A stretch of DNA of 64,000 nt, taken from an uncultured Luteitalea sp. GTDB lineage: Bacteria > Acidobacteriota > Vicinamibacteria > Vicinamibacterales > Vicinamibacteraceae. The translations under genes were made by a program, and so were the position numbers. Positions 29,399-37,813 of this stretch are shown in pieces. Within the stretch, counting starts at the first letter, position 1; every line of letters begins with the position of its first letter. Below the pieces are notes generated by a model. That model ran no database searches, had not been told where the DNA came from, and saw only the letters and a program-made list of their open reading frames with translations. The DNA lies in the NCBI GenBank assembly GCA_934541105.1, contig CAKTDA010000001.1, positions 62,001 to 126,000 on the forward strand. Direction: 5' to 3'.

Positions 29399-31777
29399 TC
29401 ACTCCGGCGGGCCGACGACGACGGGGGCGGGCGGCACCACGCGGGTGAAGCTGCCGCGTTGCAGGAGCTCACGGCCCTTGCCGCCGCGCGACGTCACGTC
29501 GTACTTGGCGGTGCTGATCGTCTGTTCGGCGCCGCGTGACGTCTCGACGACCATGAGGTCGCGATCGCCGCGCGAGGCAATGAAGCCGAGCAGGCGGTCC
29601 TTGCTGCCGTCGATCTTGATCAGGATCACGCCACGGCCCGGTCCCGACAGCACGTTGACCTCGGCCGCCGGGCACAGCATCGCGCGGGCCTCGCGCGTCG
29701 CCGCGATGATCGTCTCGTCGCCGGTCATCTGCACCACGCCGACGACCTCGACGCCCTCCGGCATCCGCGCCACGCGGCGGCCCGCCCGCGTGCTCGGCTC
29801 GATGAACGGCGCCAGGCTGAAGCGCAGCGCGTAGCCATCCGACGTGGCGGCCAGCGCATGCCGCGGGGGCACCTCGCCCTCGCGAGCCGGCTCGAGATTC
29901 GGACTGACGCGCGCATCGAGGCTCATGACCGCCACCACGCGCTCGCCATCGCGGAACTTGAACAGGCGCTGCACGGGCTCGCCGTAGCCGGTCGAGGCGG
30001 GCACGTCCACGAACCGGCAGGTGTAGGCCACGCCGTGCGTCGTGAAGAGCACGAGTGTCGCCCGCGTGCTGCCGCCGACCGCGGCCAGCACTTCGTCGCC
30101 CTCGCGCAGCCGCGTCGTCGCCGGATCCTTGACGTCCTTCTGCCGCTTGATCCACCCATCGCGCGAGACGATGACGACGTTGTCCTCCTCGATGATGAAG
30201 GCGTCGGCGTCGTATTCGACGACGTCCTCGTCGCTCGCGAACGAGGTGCGGCGGCGATCGGCCCGCGTGTCGCTGTACACCTTCTGGATCTCGGCGATCT
30301 CGTCGCGCACGAGCGCCCAGCGGCCGCGTTCGTCGTCCTGCAGCGCACGAATCTCCGCCTGCCGCTCGCGCTTGTCGGCAAGCTCGCGCTCGATGATCAG
30401 GATCTCGAGGCGCGCGAGGCGGTAGATCTTGAGTTCGAGGATGGCGTCGGCCTGCTCGGCGTCGAGCCCGAACTTCGCGATGATCTTCGCGGCGGCATCG
30501 GCCTTGCCGTCCGACTTGCGCACGATCTCGAGGATCTGGTCGAGGACGTCGAAGACCTTCTCGAAACCCTCCAGGATGTGGATGCGCCGTGCGAGCGTCG
30601 CGGCCTCGTGCCCGAGCCGCCGGCTCACCACGTCCATGCGGAAGTGGAGGAAGTGCCACAGCATGGCCTTCAGGTCGAGGCGCTCGGGACGGCCGATGTC
30701 CTCCTGCTCGGTCGGGATGAGGCAGGTGAGGTTGACGCCGAGGTTCACCTGGAGCGGCGTGTGCCGGCACAGGTACGCCATGACGAGCGCTTCGTCGGCA
30801 TCGCGCTTCAACTCGAGCTCGACGCGGATGTCGTCGGTGCTGACGTCGCGCACGTCGAGCAGCGGCGGCAGCTTGCGCGAGACCACGAGGTCGGCGATCC
30901 GCGTGACGAGTTCCGACTTGTCCACCGTGTAGGGGATGGACGTGATGACGAGCACCTTGCTGCCGCGCCCGACCTCGCCCTTCTCCCAGGTGCCCCGCAG
31001 GCGGATGGCACCGCTCCCGGTGCGGTAGATCTCCTTCAATTCATCAGGGGAATTGAGGATCTGGCCGCCGGTGGGGAAGTCCGGCCCCTTCACGTAGCGG
31101 CACAGCTGCAGCGTCGTGAGCTCCGGGTTGTCGATGAGCCGCAGCAGCGCGGTGCACACCTCGCCGAGGTGGTGCGGCGGGACGTTGGTGGCCATGCCGA
31201 CCGCGATGCCCATGGCGCCGTTGATCAGCAGCGTCGGCACACGGGAGGGCAGCACGACCGGCTCGGTGCGCGTGCCGTCGTAGTTCGGCCGGAAGGGCAC
31301 CGTGTCCTGATCCAGCTCGGAGAGCAGTTCGTCGCTGAGGCGCGCCAGCCGGCACTCGGTGTACCGCATCGCGGCAGCGCCGTCCCCATCGAGGGAGCCG
31401 AAGTTGCCCGACCCGTCGATGAGCGGATACCGCAGGGAGAATGGCTGCGCCATCCGCACCAGCGTCTCGTACAGCGCGCTGTCGCCGTGCGGGTGGTAGT
31501 TGCCCATCACGTCGCCGACGACCTTGGCGCACTTGCGGTGCTTGGCGTCTGCCGTGAGGTTCTGCTGCCACATCGTGTAGAGGATGCGGCGCTGCACCGG
31601 CTTGAGCCCGTCGCGCACGTCGGGCAGCGCCCGCGACGTGATCACCGACAGGGCGTAATTGAGGTAGCGGGTCTGCGCCGCTTCGTGCAGCGCCACGGGG
31701 GTCTCGCCTGGGCCCGACGGCGGCGGGCCACCGCCCTCGGGCACGTCCGGGAGATCGAAGAGGTTCGGTTCTGGCAT
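29399..31777 (-). CDS. parC: Topoisomerase IV / type IIA topoisomerase subunit A
   Basis: The 792-aa DNA-cleaving subunit. The N-terminal winged helix contains ALPDVRDGLKPVQRRILYTM and the quinolone-target region GDSALYETLVRMAQP. The catalytic tyrosine lies near residue 137 in AAAMRYTECRL. The coiled-coil region ends in ILELKIYRLARLEI, and a beta-pinwheel C-terminal domain carries a late GyrA-box-like motif (TSRGGKGREL). ParC rather than GyrA is preferred because the box is displaced to the very C-terminus and ParE is nearby. Its mate parE is transcribed the same way but separated by glnN and two other genes. Confidence 0.92.
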   Translation of the reverse strand: MPEPNLFDLPDVPEGGGPPPSGPGETPVALHEAAQTRYLNYALSVITSRALPDVRDGLKPVQRRILYTMWQQNLTADAKHRKCAKVVGDVMGNYHPHGDSALYETLVRMAQPFSLRYPLIDGSGNFGSLDGDGAAAMRYTECRLARLSDELLSELDQDTVPFRPNYDGTRTEPVVLPSRVPTLLINGAMGIAVGMATNVPPHHLGEVCTALLRLIDNPELTTLQLCRYVKGPDFPTGGQILNSPDELKEIYRTGSGAIRLRGTWEKGEVGRGSKVLVITSIPYTVDKSELVTRIADLVVSRKLPPLLDVRDVSTDDIRVELELKRDADEALVMAYLCRHTPLQVNLGVNLTCLIPTEQEDIGRPERLDLKAMLWHFLHFRMDVVSRRLGHEAATLARRIHILEGFEKVFDVLDQILEIVRKSDGKADAAAKIIAKFGLDAEQADAILELKIYRLARLEILIIERELADKRERQAEIRALQDDERGRWALVRDEIAEIQKVYSDTRADRRRTSFASDEDVVEYDADAFIIEEDNVVIVSRDGWIKRQKDVKDPATTRLREGDEVLAAVGGSTRATLVLFTTHGVAYTCRFVDVPASTGYGEPVQRLFKFRDGERVVAVMSLDARVSPNLEPAREGEVPPRHALAATSDGYALRFSLAPFIEPSTRAGRRVARMPEGVEVVGVVQMTGDETIIAATREARAMLCPAAEVNVLSGPGRGVILIKIDGSKDRLLGFIASRGDRDLMVVETSRGAEQTISTAKYDVTSRGGKGRELLQRGSFTRVVPPAPVVVGPPE

Positions 31778-31791
31778 GTCTGTCGTGTCGT

Positions 31792-31818
31792 GCAGCCTGC
31801 GGGCCGCAGCCTAACAGG
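31792..31818 (-). repeat. Extragenic repeat, family B copy 3 (upstream of parC)
   Basis: A 27-base element with GCAGCCTGCGG and GCAGCCTA half-sites, 15 bases upstream of the parC ATG. Most similar to the copy before parE. Confidence 0.65.
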
Positions 31819-31835
31819 CTACCCCGAAGGCCGAC

Positions 31836-31853
31836 GGCCGACCGACGAAGGCC
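31836..31853 (+). repeat. 18-base extragenic repeat, family C copy 2
   Basis: Exact copy of GGCCGACCGACGAAGGCC, also found inverted at 24642-24659. It forms part of a longer GGCC-rich element (31824-31855) directly after the stop of the FAD oxidoreductase. Confidence 0.6.
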
Positions 31854-31855
31854 TT

Positions 31856-33214
31856 CTACTCGGCATCCTCCGGCGTCACCTTCGCCATCCACGCCCCGTA
31901 GCCCTCGTAGCCGACCTCGGCCTGGCGGGCCCGCGCGCGGGCGACGAGCGCCTCGGCCTCGGCCGCCGGGAGCACGGGACGCACGGCCAACTCGTCGAGC
32001 ACCTGCGCCGCCAGCGCTTCGCCCGCGGCCGCGCCGTGCTCCGACACGCCGGCACGCGTGCGTGCCTCGCCCTCGGGCTGCACACCCAGGTAGTGCTCGA
32101 CGAGGTGCCGCGCCACGTCCTTGGCGTGGTGCTCGGAGGCCTTGATGTTGCCCCGGCCCGTCACGACGTTGCCGACGCCGAACACGCCGGGCGCGGGACC
32201 GTAGGCACCCGTGTCCCAATCGGCGTAGTCGTAGTAGGCGCCCTTCATCACGATGCCGGGAATCGGCTCGGGCAGGCTGCCGATCGAGCTCACGACGAGG
32301 GGGCTGCGGAGCTCGAACGTGTGATCGGCGAGCGCCACGAGCGTGCCGCCCTGCAGCGCCGTCTCCATGAACCGCACACCGGCGACGTGGTCCTCCTCGA
32401 TCAGGAGCGCGGCCGGAATCGCCTGCGGCCGCATGTGGAAGAGGAACTTCTCCTGGGCCTTGGCGAGCATCTTGCGCCGCACGAACTCGATCTTCGCCTG
32501 CTGTTCGGCGCTGGCGCCGGCAGGGGGCGAGGCGAGCGGCATGTCCTCGACACGGCGGCGATACACGAGCCAGCTGTCGGCCACGCCGAGGTGATGCGGA
32601 TCGTCGATGCCGTGGTGCCGGCAGATCGCCGGGATGCCTTCGTGTTCGAGGTCGTGCATCGCCACCTCGACGCCGCGCGCGCGCAGCGCGCGTCCGTACA
32701 GTTCGAGCTGGAAGACCTTCACGACGTCGAACGACGCCAGTCCGCCGCCGATGCAGATCGCGCCGGGCGGCACCTCGTAGCGGGTGCCCGCGTAGCTCGC
32801 CTCCTGCGCGTGGTTGAACCAGTAGATGAAGGCGTTCTGGTAGACGAGCCCGCGGCCGACCCAGCGGTCGGCGCCCTGGACGTCGAGCGGCCGGTCGCGC
32901 CACGCCCCGTTGGCCAGCAGCACCGCGCTCCAGCCCCCGGCCACCACCTCGTCGAACTGGAGGTCGGTGCCGAGCCGCGTGCGCGGCACCAGGTGCACGA
33001 GCGGCCGATCGAGGCGGGCGTCGATGCGCCGGTACTCCATGCGGCGCTGGTCGCGATGCCAGCGCGGCAGGCCGTCCTCGATCTTGCCGTACGGGCGGTC
33101 GTTCTGCTCGAAGACGACCACTTCGACGCCGTGCTGCGCCAGGATCTCCGCTGCGGTCGATCCCGCGCAGGCGCCGCCGACGATTGCCACCACGTGCCGA
33201 TTCCCGTCGCTCAT
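31856..33214 (-). CDS. FAD-dependent oxidoreductase related to ferredoxin-NADP reductase (FprA / GltD-like)
   Basis: A 452-aa two-dinucleotide-binding flavoprotein. The FAD motif is VAIVGGACAGSTAAEIL, where the third glycine of GxGxxG is alanine; the acidic strand end follows (VVVFEQNDRPYGKIEDGLP). The NADP-binding region is ICIGGGLASFDVVKVFQLE, and the C-terminal FAD contact is GVFGVGNVVTGRGNI. The layout resembles FprA-type ferredoxin reductases and the small subunit of glutamate synthase. No iron-sulfur cysteines are seen. It starts 3 bases after the MATE stop, so the two form an operon. Electron acceptor unknown. Confidence 0.85.
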   Translation of the reverse strand: MSDGNRHVVAIVGGACAGSTAAEILAQHGVEVVVFEQNDRPYGKIEDGLPRWHRDQRRMEYRRIDARLDRPLVHLVPRTRLGTDLQFDEVVAGGWSAVLLANGAWRDRPLDVQGADRWVGRGLVYQNAFIYWFNHAQEASYAGTRYEVPPGAICIGGGLASFDVVKVFQLELYGRALRARGVEVAMHDLEHEGIPAICRHHGIDDPHHLGVADSWLVYRRRVEDMPLASPPAGASAEQQAKIEFVRRKMLAKAQEKFLFHMRPQAIPAALLIEEDHVAGVRFMETALQGGTLVALADHTFELRSPLVVSSIGSLPEPIPGIVMKGAYYDYADWDTGAYGPAPGVFGVGNVVTGRGNIKASEHHAKDVARHLVEHYLGVQPEGEARTRAGVSEHGAAAGEALAAQVLDELAVRPVLPAAEAEALVARARARQAEVGYEGYGAWMAKVTPEDAE

Positions 33215-33217
33215 CGC

Positions 33218-34654
33218 TTACGTGACCTCCGGACGCGTGCTGCCGGGCGCCGACCGCCCGACGTCCACCACGATGCGCTGCCACTTCCCCTGGCGGAAGC
33301 GGACGAACGACAGCAGGCACCGCGTCATGTGCCCGGCGACGATCGCGCGCCAGATGTCCACCGGTTCGAAGGTCCCGACGTGCTGGAACGCCGCGCACAG
33401 CCCGAGCGGCACGACGACCTGCGAGACGACCGAGATGTAGAAGGGGCTCCGCGTGTCGCCGGACCCCTGGAGCGCGCCCGTGTACGCCAGCGCCACGGTG
33501 ACGAACAGTCCCGAGATCGCCAGGTGCCGCAACAGGCTCCGCGCGATGTCGGCCGTCGTCGCGTCGTCCATGCCGAAGATCGCGAGCAGCAGGTCCGGCA
33601 CCAGCAGGAACAGCAGTCCCACGCCGACCGCGACGCCGAACGCGAGGCGCGCGCTCACGCCCACCGCACGCGTCGCGCGCTCCATCCGCGCCGCACCGAG
33701 GTTCTGGCCGACGATGGCCGCCGTGGCGCCCATCACGCCGACCGACGTGAAGGTGATGAGCGAGAAGAGCTGGGTGTAGCCGATCGCGAAGGCGGCCTGG
33801 GCCTCCGCGCTCTGTGGCAGGGCCCCGATGTACCGGAGGAGGAACACGCCGCCGATGTTCATCGCCACCCCCTGGAACCCCGTCGGCAGGCCGAACCGGA
33901 ACAACTGCCGGATGATCGGCCAGTCGGGGCGCAGGGTGGTGAGCGGGGGCAGTTGCACGGCCGATGACGGCGACCGCATCGCCATGAGCCCGAGTGCCGA
34001 GACGATGAGCGAGGCCAGTACCGTCCCCATCGCCGCCCCGGCGACCCCAAACGCGGGAATGGGACCGGCCCCGCGGATCAGCACGACGTTGAACGCGATG
34101 TTGAGCGCCGTGAGCAGGATGCCGAGGCGGAGCGGCGTGCGCGGATCCCCGGCAGCCCTGAACGCGCCACCGAGGAGGAAGAACGTCAACATCCCGATGC
34201 CGCCGAGGAACATCAGGCGCAGGAACGGCAGGGCCGCCTCGCGGACCTCGGGCGTGGCGTTGATGAACAGCAGCAGCCGCGGCGAGAGGGCATAGCCGAT
34301 CGGCGCCATCACGGCGCCGGCGAGGAACAGCGACACGAGGAACGCCTGCCCGACGGCGTGGTCCACCGCATCGCGGTCGCCCGCGCCGGCAAAGCGGGCG
34401 ACGAGCACGCCCATGCCGGCATAGAGCGAGCTGATGAAGACGATGACGACGAGGAAGATCTGCCAGCTGACGCCGATGGCAGCGTTGGCGGTGTACCCGG
34501 CGAAATGCCCCACGAGGGCGTGATCGATGATGCCCTGCATCCCGCCGATGGCGTTCTGGAGCATCGTCGGCCACGCAAGCCGCCAGACGACGCGCCCGAG
34601 CGACCCCTCGATGATCGAGCGGTCGAAATGCGCCGGGCGGTGCGGGGCGGGCAT
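33218..34654 (-). CDS. MATE-family multidrug/toxin exporter
   Basis: A 478-aa inner-membrane exporter with 12 hydrophobic helices in two similar halves. MATE features include LAWPTMLQNAIGGMQGIIDHA at the first helix, GVLVARFAGAGDRDAVDHAV, GAFRAAGDPRTPLRLGI, and the second-half counterpart GQNLGAARMERATRAVGVSA followed by GALQGSGDTRSPFYISVV. Such proteins extrude cationic drugs or metabolites with Na+ or H+. The ATG at 34654 is preferred because upstream sequence overlaps the divergent DUF349 gene. A small palindrome lies 2 bases before the start. The downstream flavoprotein gene is only 3 bases away. Confidence 0.93.
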   Translation of the reverse strand: MPAPHRPAHFDRSIIEGSLGRVVWRLAWPTMLQNAIGGMQGIIDHALVGHFAGYTANAAIGVSWQIFLVVIVFISSLYAGMGVLVARFAGAGDRDAVDHAVGQAFLVSLFLAGAVMAPIGYALSPRLLLFINATPEVREAALPFLRLMFLGGIGMLTFFLLGGAFRAAGDPRTPLRLGILLTALNIAFNVVLIRGAGPIPAFGVAGAAMGTVLASLIVSALGLMAMRSPSSAVQLPPLTTLRPDWPIIRQLFRFGLPTGFQGVAMNIGGVFLLRYIGALPQSAEAQAAFAIGYTQLFSLITFTSVGVMGATAAIVGQNLGAARMERATRAVGVSARLAFGVAVGVGLLFLLVPDLLLAIFGMDDATTADIARSLLRHLAISGLFVTVALAYTGALQGSGDTRSPFYISVVSQVVVPLGLCAAFQHVGTFEPVDIWRAIVAGHMTRCLLSFVRFRQGKWQRIVVDVGRSAPGSTRPEVT

Positions 34655-34656
34655 GT

Positions 34657-34673
34657 GGGCTACACGATAGCCC
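34657..34673 (-). promoter_or_regulatory. Small palindrome abutting the MATE start codon
   Basis: GGGCTA-CACGA-TAGCCC, a perfect 6-bp inverted repeat, lies 2 bases upstream of the ATG in the 133-base gap shared with the divergent DUF349 gene. It could be an operator or a hairpin that masks the ribosome site. Confidence 0.35.
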
Positions 34674-34787
34674 GACCGACGCAGGCGGTCGAGGCGCGTG
34701 GTGGCAGTCGCCGGGTCAGCGGAGTAGACTACCGGTTCTGTCGCGCGGCCGTCCGCCGCGCCGGGTACCTTCGGAGAATCGCCAGCC

Positions 34788-37754
34788 ATGTCCTTGTTCG
34801 ATCGCTTTCGGCAGCCCAGGTGGAAGCATGCCGACCCGGCCGTCCGGCTCGAGGCGGTCAATGAGCTCGACGACGATGCCCAGGACGTGCTGCAGACGCT
34901 GGCCCGCGAAGACGTGGACGCGGCGGTCCGCCGGCGGGCCGTTGCTCGCGTGGAGGACGTTGCCACGCTCGCGGCCGTGGCGCGGAGCGACATGGACGAA
35001 GGCGTCCGTGCCGAGGCTCGCAAGCTGCTGATGGACCTCGCGGTGGACGGCAGCAACGAAGCGGAGGCCCTCGAGGCGCTCGCTGGCCTCGACGACGAGC
35101 GGGATCTCGCGGTGATTGCGCGAACGAGCGGGGTCGAAGCCGTGGGTCTCGCGGCACTGCGACGGGTGTCGGCGCCGCGCCTGGTCGGCAGCATCGCCGG
35201 GCGCGCGGTCGATGGCGGAATCCGCCTGGCGGCGCTCGCGCTCGTCACCGACACGTCCGAGCGGCTGCTCGTGGCGCTCAACAGCGAGCACAAGGACGTC
35301 GCGCTGTCGGCACTCGAGAGCCTGTCGGACACCGACGCGCTCGAGCAGGTGGCCAACCGCGCCCGCAACAAGCTCGTGGCGCGACGCGCCCGCGCCCGCA
35401 TCCGCGAGCAGCGTCCGGCGGTCGTCGACACGCCGGTGCCGGCAGGCGAGCTGAATCGCGAGCGGCTGTGCGAGATGGTCGAAGGCCTCGCCAGCGAGCG
35501 ACGGGCCGACGCCATCAAGGCGCCGCTCGATGCCGCCGTGGAGGCCTGGCAGCAGCTCACGGCTGCCGAGACGGAAACGTCCCTGCACCAGGCCCGGTTC
35601 GACGCGGCCACGGCGGCCGCCACCGCGCGGCTCGAACAGTTGCGGGCCGAGGCTGCCGCGGCGCAGGCGGAGGCCGAGGCGCGTGCGGCGCAGGACGCCC
35701 GGCGGGCGGAGGTGTGCCTATCGCTCGAGGACTACACGGGCGACGACATCGAGGACGCCGTCACGGCGGCGCAGGCGGCATGGGGTGCGCTCGACGCCGA
35801 GGGGGAACCGAGCAGCGACGCCGTGAACCAGCGGCTGCTCGCGGCCATCGCGAGGCAGCGGGCGCGCCTGGCCGCACGGCTTGCCGACGCCGAACGGCAT
35901 GCGCAGTTGACGACGATGGCCGAGCAGGCCGAACAGCTGGCCGGCGTGGACGCCCTGGCCGATGCGCACAGGCAATGGGCCGACCTGCTGAAGCGCTGGA
36001 CGTCGCTTGCGCAGGACGGCGCGGCCGTCGATCCGGTGCTCGTCGCCCGCGTGAAGGCCGCCGAGGGCACGATTGCCGGCCGCACGGCGGCGGCACGCGA
36101 GCAGGAAGGCGCGGCGCGAGCCGAGAACCTGGCGCGCGCGCTCGAGGCCTGCGACCGCCTCGAGGCCGTCGCCGCCCGAGACGATCTCCCCCTGAAGGAC
36201 GCCGACCAGGCGCTGCGCGATGCGCGGAGCACCGCCGAGCAGCTTGGCGCGCTGCCGTCTCGCGACGACCAGTCCGCCATCGTCGAGCGGTTGAAGAAGG
36301 TGCAGGCGCGGCTGATGGACGTCGTGCGCGACCTGCGCAGCGCCGACGACTGGAAGCGCTGGGCCAACGCCACGGTGCAGCAGGAGCTGTGCGAGAAGAT
36401 CGAGGCGCTTGCCGGCGTCGAGTCGCTGCCCGACGTGGCGCGCCAGCTCAAGGACCTGCGCAGCCAGTGGAAGCAGGCAAGCGCGGGGCCCCGCGGCGCC
36501 GAGGGCGACGCCCTGTGGCAGCGCTTCAAGGCCGCGGCCGACTCGGCGCAAGTCCGCGTGGACGGCTACTACGCCCAGCGGTCGGTCGAGGATGCCGCCG
36601 TCCTGCAGGAGAAGGCGCAGATTGTCGAACAGGCCGAGTCACTCGCCGACTCGACGGCCTGGCTCGAGACGGCCGACACGCTCAAGGCGCTCCAGCAGCG
36701 CTGGAACGCGCTCGGGCACGCGGCCCGAGGCGAGCAGGGCAAGGCGCTGAACAACCGGTTCCGCGCGGCATGCGACCGCTTCTTCACGCGGCGCAAGGAG
36801 GATCTGGCCGTCCGCAAGGACGTGTGGAGCGCCAACCAGGCCGTGAAGGAACAGTTGATCGCACAGGCCGAGGAAGTGGCCGAGACGACCGACTGGCAGC
36901 AGGGCGTCGAGCGCATCAAGGCGCTGCAGGCCGAATGGAAGGCGAGCGGCCCGGTGAAGCGGCAGAAGTCCGAGCAGTTGTGGCAGAAGTTCCGGGCCGC
37001 CTGCGATCGCTTCTTCGACCGCTACAAGAACCGCCACGCCCACGCCTTCGACGAACGACGCGTGTCGCGTGAGCAGGCGCTGACCGATTTCGAGGCGCTG
37101 GCCGCGCCCGTACCAGCACCAGCACCAGCAACCGCACCTGCCGACGCGGACGCCGGAGCCGATGCAGATGCCGCCGAGGCACCGTCGCACGAAGGCGGCG
37201 CGCAACCGCTCGACGCGCCAGCCGTGCTCGCACGGGCCGAACAGGCATGGCAGGCGTGGCGCAACGGGCCGCCGCTGCCGCGCGAGATCGTGCGGCCGAT
37301 GCAGGACCGGTTTGCCGCGGCGGCGCAGGTGCTGCTCGAACGCCATCCAGACACCTTCAGGGGCTCGGTGTTCGACCCGCAGGTCACGCGCACGCGCATG
37401 GCCGAACTCGTCGCGCAGGTCGAGCAGCTCGGCAACAGCCAGCAGGCACCGCAGGCCGCGGCGCAGGCGGCTCCTGCCGCAGCGCTTGCGACGATGCTGA
37501 AGGAAGCGCTCGCGTCCAACACGATCGGCGGGCGGATGGACGACCAGACGCGTCGTCGGGCGGCGCAGGACACGGTGCGCGCGGCACGTGCGGCATGGAA
37601 TCGGCTGGGCCCGGTCGTGGGCGACGATGTGACGGACCTGGAGCGGCGCTTTGCCGCGGCCTGCCGGCGATTCGACGAGCCGCGCGACGAGCGCGGCGGC
37701 GACCGACGGGGCCCGCGTCCGCAGCGGCGTCCGCGACAGGAGCAGCGCGCCTAG
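34788..37754 (+). CDS. Large HEAT-repeat / DUF349 coiled-coil protein
   Basis: A 988-aa, very charged, Ala-rich cytosolic protein. The N-terminal 200 residues read as HEAT-like repeats (AVRLEAVNELDDDAQDVLQT, AAVRRRAVARVEDVATLAAV). A long coiled coil follows (residues about 220-530), then at least three DUF349 repeats near residues 555, 632 and 710, each with an aromatic core such as IKALQAEWKASGPV and LWQKFRAACDRFFDRY. A Pro/Ala linker and a helical tail with a basic C-terminus (PRPQRRPRQEQRA) complete it. DUF349 proteins have no settled role; some are linked to stress or RNA binding. It is a single gene, convergent with speA across a nested palindrome. Confidence 0.88.
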   Translation: MSLFDRFRQPRWKHADPAVRLEAVNELDDDAQDVLQTLAREDVDAAVRRRAVARVEDVATLAAVARSDMDEGVRAEARKLLMDLAVDGSNEAEALEALAGLDDERDLAVIARTSGVEAVGLAALRRVSAPRLVGSIAGRAVDGGIRLAALALVTDTSERLLVALNSEHKDVALSALESLSDTDALEQVANRARNKLVARRARARIREQRPAVVDTPVPAGELNRERLCEMVEGLASERRADAIKAPLDAAVEAWQQLTAAETETSLHQARFDAATAAATARLEQLRAEAAAAQAEAEARAAQDARRAEVCLSLEDYTGDDIEDAVTAAQAAWGALDAEGEPSSDAVNQRLLAAIARQRARLAARLADAERHAQLTTMAEQAEQLAGVDALADAHRQWADLLKRWTSLAQDGAAVDPVLVARVKAAEGTIAGRTAAAREQEGAARAENLARALEACDRLEAVAARDDLPLKDADQALRDARSTAEQLGALPSRDDQSAIVERLKKVQARLMDVVRDLRSADDWKRWANATVQQELCEKIEALAGVESLPDVARQLKDLRSQWKQASAGPRGAEGDALWQRFKAAADSAQVRVDGYYAQRSVEDAAVLQEKAQIVEQAESLADSTAWLETADTLKALQQRWNALGHAARGEQGKALNNRFRAACDRFFTRRKEDLAVRKDVWSANQAVKEQLIAQAEEVAETTDWQQGVERIKALQAEWKASGPVKRQKSEQLWQKFRAACDRFFDRYKNRHAHAFDERRVSREQALTDFEALAAPVPAPAPATAPADADAGADADAAEAPSHEGGAQPLDAPAVLARAEQAWQAWRNGPPLPREIVRPMQDRFAAAAQVLLERHPDTFRGSVFDPQVTRTRMAELVAQVEQLGNSQQAPQAAAQAAPAAALATMLKEALASNTIGGRMDDQTRRRAAQDTVRAARAAWNRLGPVVGDDVTDLERRFAAACRRFDEPRDERGGDRRGPRPQRRPRQEQRA

Positions 37755-37813
37755 GCGCGCTGCCGGAGCACGGGCACGTGCACGGCACGTGCCGACGGGC
37801 GAGCGCGCGCCTA
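37752..37813. terminator. Nested palindrome spanning two convergent stop codons; bidirectional terminator
   Basis: An outer 9-bp repeat (TAGGCGCGC at 37752-37760 against GCGCGCCTA at 37805-37813) contains the TAG stop codons of both convergent genes. An inner 9-bp hairpin (GGCACGTGC-ACG-GCACGTGCC, 37773-37793) lies in the middle. Either strand's transcript could fold. Confidence 0.65.

Noticed and set aside
29858..33967. A 1369-codon plus-strand open frame opposite parC, the flavoprotein and the MATE gene
   Set aside because: It is antisense to three clear protein families and its translation is His/Arg/Asp-rich shadow sequence, as expected for high-GC third-position bias.
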